Positions 5,072 through 8,844 of a stretch of DNA of 8,844 bases are shown here, piece after piece. This DNA comes from Eikenella sp963515595 (GTDB lineage: Bacteria > Pseudomonadota > Gammaproteobacteria > Burkholderiales > Neisseriaceae), in contig CAUPYH010000075.1 of NCBI GenBank assembly GCA_963515595.1, forward strand, positions 1-8,844, given 5' to 3'. A program made the position numbers and the translations under genes. The notes under the pieces are model-generated. The model was not told the DNA's origin, did no database searches, and saw only the letters and a program-made list of their open reading frames with translations. How positions within the stretch are numbered: position 1 is the first letter of the stretch; each line of letters begins with the position of its first letter.

Positions 5072-7094
5072 GGTTCAATTCCTGCGCCAGGCGCGTGAGG
5101 TGTTGTGTGTGTGTGGCGAAAATCGGCTCCAGCTGCCGTTTGAGGCGGGCAGAGCTCATGGCGAAGCGGGCTTGGCCGTTGTCATACAGCAGCCAGGCGC
5201 GTTGTTCGCGCAGGTAAAACATCAGCGCCGTGCCCAAAATCAGCAGTACAGAGCCGAGATACACCAGGCCTTGGCCGGGCGAGCGGGTCATCTGCAGGCC
5301 GGAGGATTTCACTTCGTTGTAGCCGTTTAATTGCAGCAACACCGGCGAGCCGAAGCGGGTGAGGCCGGTGTAGGCATCGAAGCTGTTGATTAAGAAACGG
5401 TTGCGCTCTTCGCTCTGCGGCCAGTCCAGCCCTTGTTCGACCAGCGCTTGCTCGAGGGCGATATTGCCCGCGCCGAACAGCATTTGGTAGAACAATTCGC
5501 GCATCCGGTCTTGTTCGGCGGCGGGAATTTTGTTTTCCACGAATCGGTTGATGCCCACATAGCCTTCGCGGGCGAACAGCTCCAAGATATTGCCCAAGGC
5601 TTCGCGGAAGCGGGTTTTGGAAGGCTCGGGCATATCGGCCACAGCACGGTCGAGCACGGCTTCGCGCAGCTCGGGCTGGAGCAGTACGGCGCGCAGGTGC
5701 ATGAAGGTGTCGGGCTTGCCGTTTTTATCGGCTGGAATCATCAGCCAGCGGTAGTCTTCGCTGTTGCTGCCGCGCTCGCCGGTGGCGAAGTAGAAATCGC
5801 CGCCGCGCCGCAGGGGCAGCATGTAGTTGACATATTCGCGCGCCTGGCCGGCCTGATCGCGCAGGCGGAAGGTGATGGTGGGGCCGACGTTGCGCAGGGC
5901 ATCGGACTGCCGCACGCTGCGCGCATCGTTGAGGCGGCGGCTCAGATTAGAAGGCTGCGAGGCGGCGTTATCGGTTTGCTCTTCGTCTTCCACGTTCAGC
6001 GGGCGCAGTTCGGTGAATTCGAGCGTGTATTGTTGGGTTTGGTTTTGACCCAGGTGCAGCGGGAAGGCGCTGAGCGAGGCGGCTTTGAGTTCGGTGCTGG
6101 CGGCGGAGGGCGTGCCCAAGTTCCAGGCGCGGAAGGTGAGGCCGGAGCCGCCGTCGCCGAAGCTGGCCTGATAGAGCGAGATGCCGTGCAGGGTGAAGGG
6201 ATGGTTCACTTTCACGGTGGGGGTGTAGGTTTGGCCGCTTTGCCGGTCGGTTACGATCAAATCGCTGGCGAAGTTTTTCGGCATACCGTTTTCGTAGTAA
6301 TCCACATGGAATTGCTTGAGGGTTACGCTAAACGGCAATTCCTGCACCAAGAGCCCGTCGCCCGTGTCGAGAAACACTTCCTGCACGGTTTGCCCTTCGC
6401 GGATGTTTACATTGCCGCGAAACGATAAGGTATTGCTGCCCAGGCGGCTTTCTTTGCCGAAATCGTTGGAGAACTGGGCGGTTTTGTCGGGCTTGAGGCT
6501 ACCTGAAAACATGGCCAGCTTAATCGGCAGGTTGCTGTCGATGAGGCCGCCCAGGCAAATCACGATAATGGCGGTGTGGGCGAAGATATAGCCCCATTTG
6601 TTGAGGCTGCCTTTTTTTGCCGCAATGATGAAGCTGCCGTCTTCGCGTTGTTGGCTTTGCACGGCGAAGCCGGAAACTTTCAGGTAGCGTTCGGCAATTT
6701 CGGGGGCGGGCGCGGCGGCGAGCAGGGTGCTGTGCTTCATGGCGGCCAGCGAGCGGACGGAGGCGCTCAGGCGGAAGCTTTTCATTTCGCGCAGGAAAGG
6801 CGGGATATTGCGCCACAGGCACAGGCCGGTGGAGAGCATCAAGAATGCCAAAATCGCCACAAACCACGGCGCGGAATACACATCATACAAGCCGAGGAAG
6901 CGGAAAATCTGATGCCAGAACGGCCCGAATTCCACCACATAAGCCACCTCGGCCTGATTTTGCTGCAACACCGTGCCGATCACCGAAGCGAGCGCGAGCA
7001 GCGAGAGCAGCGCCACGGCAAAGCGCATGGAGCTGAAAAAGGCAAACCAAGGCCGCCGCAACAGCGGGGTTTTGGCGGGTTTTGGGGTACTCAT
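5058..7094 (-). CDS. resB: Cytochrome c biogenesis protein ResB (Ccs1 type)
   Basis: This 678-residue protein is the partner of CcsB in System II cytochrome c maturation, helping to move haem across the inner membrane and attach it to CXXCH apocytochromes in the periplasm. It has the family layout: three N-terminal membrane segments (about 17-43, 76-95, 168-186), a large periplasmic domain (about 190-605), and a fourth membrane segment (about 609-627) followed by a cytoplasmic tail. H173 in YIFAHTAIIVICLGG fits the conserved transmembrane haem-ligand histidine. TLHGISLYQASFGDGG (301-316) is another typical ResB segment. A polar linker at about 366-395 breaks the periplasmic domain. It is first in a two-gene operon with ccsB. 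The ATG at 7094 lacks a strong Shine-Dalgarno, but a TATAAT box lies 41 bases upstream. An exact DUS (6496-6507) and a near-DUS (6679-6690) are coded in frame. DsbD/CcsX-like thiol partners are not in the window. Confidence 0.95.
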   Translation of the reverse strand: MSTPKPAKTPLLRRPWFAFFSSMRFAVALLSLLALASVIGTVLQQNQAEVAYVVEFGPFWHQIFRFLGLYDVYSAPWFVAILAFLMLSTGLCLWRNIPPFLREMKSFRLSASVRSLAAMKHSTLLAAAPAPEIAERYLKVSGFAVQSQQREDGSFIIAAKKGSLNKWGYIFAHTAIIVICLGGLIDSNLPIKLAMFSGSLKPDKTAQFSNDFGKESRLGSNTLSFRGNVNIREGQTVQEVFLDTGDGLLVQELPFSVTLKQFHVDYYENGMPKNFASDLIVTDRQSGQTYTPTVKVNHPFTLHGISLYQASFGDGGSGLTFRAWNLGTPSAASTELKAASLSAFPLHLGQNQTQQYTLEFTELRPLNVEDEEQTDNAASQPSNLSRRLNDARSVRQSDALRNVGPTITFRLRDQAGQAREYVNYMLPLRRGGDFYFATGERGSNSEDYRWLMIPADKNGKPDTFMHLRAVLLQPELREAVLDRAVADMPEPSKTRFREALGNILELFAREGYVGINRFVENKIPAAEQDRMRELFYQMLFGAGNIALEQALVEQGLDWPQSEERNRFLINSFDAYTGLTRFGSPVLLQLNGYNEVKSSGLQMTRSPGQGLVYLGSVLLILGTALMFYLREQRAWLLYDNGQARFAMSSARLKRQLEPIFATHTQHLTRLAQELNHDQP
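6496..6507 (+). repeat. Exact eikDUS inside resB
   Basis: AGGCTACCTGAA on the plus strand; read on the coding strand as TTCAGGTAGCCT it encodes FSGSL (residues about 196-200) at the start of the periplasmic domain. An exact uptake word within a coding sequence is less common than intergenic pairs. Confidence 0.9.
6679..6690 (-). repeat. DUS-like word inside resB (one mismatch)
   Basis: TTCAGGTAGCGT on the plus strand is the eikDUS complement with one change. On the coding strand it spans codons for RYLK (about residues 136-139), in the segment between membrane helices two and three. Confidence 0.55.
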
Positions 7095-7135
7095 AACCGG
7101 AAATCAGGGCGGGAACGCGGGATTGAAACGGCGGG

Positions 7136-7141
7136 ATTATA
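7136..7141 (-). promoter_or_regulatory. Candidate -10 box of the resB-ccsB operon
   Basis: On the minus strand a perfect TATAAT lies 41 bases before the resB ATG. The region 16-18 bases upstream (around CCAAGC) is a poor -35, so the promoter may need an activator or be weak. Confidence 0.45.
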
Positions 7142-7166
7142 ACTGATTTGCTGCGGCTGCTTGGCT

Positions 7167-7297
7167 TATATCGTGAATTAAAATAAGGATACTGCGGAGC
7201 TGGCTCGCTGGCCGTGTGTGTGCTGTCTGCGTCTTGCCGCCTGGTTTTGAGTGTTGCTAGCCCGCTATGCCGGCATAAGGAGATAGCGTGGTTTAAT
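7167..7297. repeat. Degenerate intergenic repeat resembling a neisserial repeat
   Basis: The left end TATATCGTGAATTAAAATA and the right end, read in reverse as ATAGCGGGCTAGC, are imperfect inverted ends. Inside is GTGCTGTCTGCGTCTTGCC. From memory this resembles a common intergenic repeat of Neisseria with ends TATAGTGGATTAA and an internal GTACTGTCTGCGG. A further end-like word, ATAGCGTGGTTTAA, occurs at 7283-7296. It contains no open frame of interest and lies upstream of the resB promoter. The assignment rests on remembered sequence only. Confidence 0.35.
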
Positions 7298-7306
7298 GGA
7301 TGCGAT

Positions 7307-7346
7307 AAGGCTACCTGAAACCAGATTGGGGTTTTCAGGTAGCCTT
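7307..7346 (-). terminator. DUS-pair hairpin between dapC and resB
   Basis: Exact DUS words at 7308-7319 (forward) and 7334-7345 (reverse) give a perfect 14-bp stem, AAGGCTACCTGAAA with TTTCAGGTAGCCTT, and a 12-base loop. dapC transcription runs leftward through here toward resB, so the hairpin probably isolates the two transcription units. Confidence 0.7.
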
Positions 7347-7398
7347 GATTGATACGGGCGAAATGGCAGAAACGGTTTGAACTGCGTTAAAGCGGCGT

Positions 7399-7466
7399 TT
7401 TAGCTTCGCAGAAACTCACTTCATTCGTTTTAACTGCGTTGAAGCTCACGCTTTCAGGTAGCCTAT
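7399..7466 (-). repeat. Left arm of the 68-base inverted repeat around dapC
   Basis: The reverse complement of 7399-7466 matches 8722-8789 at 64 of 68 bases; the inner 38 are identical and the four differences are all transitions. The inner end carries an exact reverse DUS (7453-7464), five bases from the dapC stop codon. A further partial copy of part of the arm, AACTGCGTTAAAGC (7380-7393), repeats 7432-7445 with one mismatch just outside. Confidence 0.93.
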
Positions 7467-7471
7467 TGATG

Positions 7472-8665
7472 CTATGGGTAACAACGCCGGCGGATTGCCA
7501 CAATCTTTTCCGCTGCTGCCACGCAGTCGGCCACGGGGGCGACCAGCGCGATGCGCACATAACCAGCGCCGGGGTTGCCTTGCGCGGTGTCGCGCGCCAG
7601 AAAACGGCCGGGCAGCACTTGGATAGCCGCTTCGCGCCACAGGGTGCGGGCGAAGGCCAAATCGTCGCCGTCGGGTGCTTGTAGCCAAATATAGAACGAG
7701 GCATCCGGCCGCGTTACTTCAAAACCCTGCGCCAGAATCGGCAGCACGCGGGCGAATTTTTCCTGATACAGGCGGCGGTTTTCCAGCACATGCGTTTCAT
7801 CGTTCCAGGCGGCGATGCTGGCCATCTGCACGGGAATGCCCATGGCGCTGCCGTGGTAGGTGCGGTAGAGCAGGAAATCTTTGAGCAGCGCGGCATCGCC
7901 GGCCACAAAGCCGGAGCGCAGGCCGGGCACGTTAGATCGTTTGGAGAGGCTGGTGAACATCACCAGTTTACTGAAACCGCGCCCCAATTCGGCAGCGGCC
8001 TGCAGGCAGCCGATGGGCGGCTCGCCTTCGAAATAAATTTCGGAATAGCATTCGTCGGCGGCGATGATGAAGCCGTAACGGCTTTGCAGTCCAAAGAGTT
8101 CTGCCCAGTCGGCTTTCTGCATCACACTGCCGCAGGGATTGTGCGGCGAGCAAACAAACACCAGTTTCACGCGCTGCCACACGGCTGCGGGAATGCTGCC
8201 CCAATCGGGCTTGAAGTGCGGGGCGCGGCAGTTGGCAAATGCGGTTTCCGCCCCGGCCAGGAGCGCGGCGCCTTCGTAAATCTGATAAAACGGATTGGGG
8301 CACACCACCACGGGCTTTTCCTGCTCGTTGCCGCCCAGTGCCGCCTGTACGAAGGAAAACAGGGCTTCGCGGCTGCCCAGCACGGGCAGGATTTCGCTGT
8401 CCGGATCGAGCGCGAGGCCGTAGCGGCGTTGCAGGAAGCCGGCGCAGGCCTGGCGCAGTTCGGGCAGGCCGGCGGTTTGCGGATAGGCATCGAGGCGCGG
8501 CAGGGCGGCGGTGAGTGCATCGGTGATCACGGCGGGGGTGGGGTGTTTGGGCTCGCCGATTTGCAGCGGCACGGGCACAACGCCTTCGGGCGCGCTCACA
8601 CCTTGCATCGCTTCACGCAGGCGGGCGAAGGGGTAGGGCTGGAGTTGGGATAGGTGTGGGTTCAT
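7472..8665 (-). CDS. dapC: Succinyldiaminopimelate transaminase DapC
   Basis: This is a cytoplasmic PLP-dependent aminotransferase (fold type I, class I/II). It converts N-succinyl-2-amino-6-ketopimelate with glutamate to N-succinyl-LL-2,6-diaminopimelate, in the succinylase route to meso-diaminopimelate and lysine. The 397-residue length and the start MNPHLSQLQPYPFARLR are typical of the beta-proteobacterial DapC group. Visible PLP-site residues are N176 in PHNPCG, D204 and Y207 in AADECYSE, the Schiff-base lysine K242 in SLSKRSNVPGLRSGF (239-253), and the substrate-carboxylate arginine R371 in YVRIALVAP. No defect is seen. Assignment to DapC rather than another class I aminotransferase rests on the N-terminus and overall resemblance. 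The gene stands alone between two inverted 68-base repeats. The ATG at 8665 has no clear Shine-Dalgarno. A gene appears to start divergently at 8841. Confidence 0.92.
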   Translation of the reverse strand: MNPHLSQLQPYPFARLREAMQGVSAPEGVVPVPLQIGEPKHPTPAVITDALTAALPRLDAYPQTAGLPELRQACAGFLQRRYGLALDPDSEILPVLGSREALFSFVQAALGGNEQEKPVVVCPNPFYQIYEGAALLAGAETAFANCRAPHFKPDWGSIPAAVWQRVKLVFVCSPHNPCGSVMQKADWAELFGLQSRYGFIIAADECYSEIYFEGEPPIGCLQAAAELGRGFSKLVMFTSLSKRSNVPGLRSGFVAGDAALLKDFLLYRTYHGSAMGIPVQMASIAAWNDETHVLENRRLYQEKFARVLPILAQGFEVTRPDASFYIWLQAPDGDDLAFARTLWREAAIQVLPGRFLARDTAQGNPGAGYVRIALVAPVADCVAAAEKIVAIRRRCYP

Positions 8666-8721
8666 GGCGGGCTGGTGTTTTGTTGTCAGGGGAAAAGGCT
8701 ATTGTAATCGGCAGGCATGGG

Positions 8722-8789
8722 ATAGGCTACCTGAAAGCGTGAGCTTCAACGCAGTTAAAGCGAACGAAGTGAGTTTTTGCGGAGCTAAA
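8722..8789 (+). repeat. Right arm of the 68-base inverted repeat around dapC
   Basis: It begins ATAGGCTACCTGAAAGCG with an exact DUS at 8724-8735, and ends in AGCTAAA. It pairs with 7399-7466 (64 of 68). It lies between the dapC start and the plus-strand start at 8841. Outside the arms the two flanks do not match. Confidence 0.93.
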
Positions 8790-8814
8790 GTGTAGAAACC
8801 AGTATCGTTGTTTA

Positions 8815-8836
8815 CAGTATTTCCAGGAGAATACTG
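8815..8836 (+). promoter_or_regulatory. Hairpin with Shine-Dalgarno in its loop
   Basis: CAGTATT (8815-8821) pairs perfectly with AATACTG (8830-8836); the 8-base loop TCCAGGAG contains the Shine-Dalgarno of the ATG at 8841. This could tune translation of the gene beginning at the right edge. Confidence 0.5.
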
Positions 8837-8840
8837 AAAC

Positions 8841-8844
8841 ATGA
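8841..8844 (+). CDS. Start of an unknown plus-strand gene, cut by the window
   Basis: Only the ATG and one more base are in the window, so the product cannot be named. The call rests on the strong Shine-Dalgarno AGGAGA (8825-8830), ten bases before the ATG, and on the divergent arrangement with dapC. Confidence 0.4.

Noticed and set aside
5433..6428. 331-residue plus-strand open frame antisense to resB
   Set aside because: It lies wholly inside resB, has composition typical of antisense reading of GC-rich codons (many Gly, Ala, Gln, His), and has no family features.
7387..7471. Alternative minus-strand frame reading through the dapC end into the inverted repeat
   Set aside because: It arises only because the repeat happens to be open; the dapC frame ends properly at 7472.
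7790..8653. 287-residue plus-strand open frame antisense to dapC
   Set aside because: It is a shadow of dapC with no recognisable motifs; dapC has all its catalytic residues.
92..8735. Recurrent 12-mers as a CRISPR array
   Set aside because: The words are DNA uptake sequences in both orientations with irregular spacing; there are no regular spacers and no cas genes.

Overview
The window most likely comes from an Eikenella species (Neisseriaceae, Betaproteobacteria). The main evidence is a 12-base word, AGGCTACCTGAA or its complement. It occurs ten times exactly and at least five more times with one mismatch. This is the DNA uptake sequence (DUS) dialect described for Eikenella (eikDUS), different from the Neisseria word built on GCCGTCTGAA. 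The gene content fits this: a Neisseria-like bile-acid/sodium symporter homologue, a System II cytochrome c maturation pair and a beta-proteobacterial DapC.

Layout from left to right. A minus-strand BASS-family sodium symporter ends in a DUS-pair hairpin. Next is a plus-strand remnant that looks like the C-terminus of a SMI1/KNR4 (SUKH) protein. Minus-strand tsaD, for the tRNA t6A modification, follows. A gene-poor stretch of about 590 bases then leads to a plus-strand gene for a small alanine-rich lipoprotein with four 11-residue repeats and a strong terminator. Convergent to it is a minus-strand operon, resB (ccs1) then ccsB (ccsA), overlapping by 14 bases; together they encode the CcsBA-type cytochrome c synthase. 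An intergenic region with DUS-pair hairpins and degenerate repeats separates this operon from minus-strand dapC (lysine and meso-diaminopimelate synthesis). dapC lies between two nearly identical 68-base inverted repeats, each with a DUS at its inner end. At the right edge a plus-strand gene appears to start at 8841, with its Shine-Dalgarno in the loop of a hairpin.

The complete genes are mostly housekeeping functions: tRNA modification, cytochrome maturation, amino-acid and cell-wall precursor synthesis, and solute uptake. The less ordinary material is the repeat lipoprotein, the inverted-repeat cassette around dapC, the decayed SUKH-like gene, and the use of DUS in terminators, in front of a start codon and inside coding sequence. 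I see no tRNA, rRNA, CRISPR array, insertion sequence or prophage. I found no convincing new multi-gene system.
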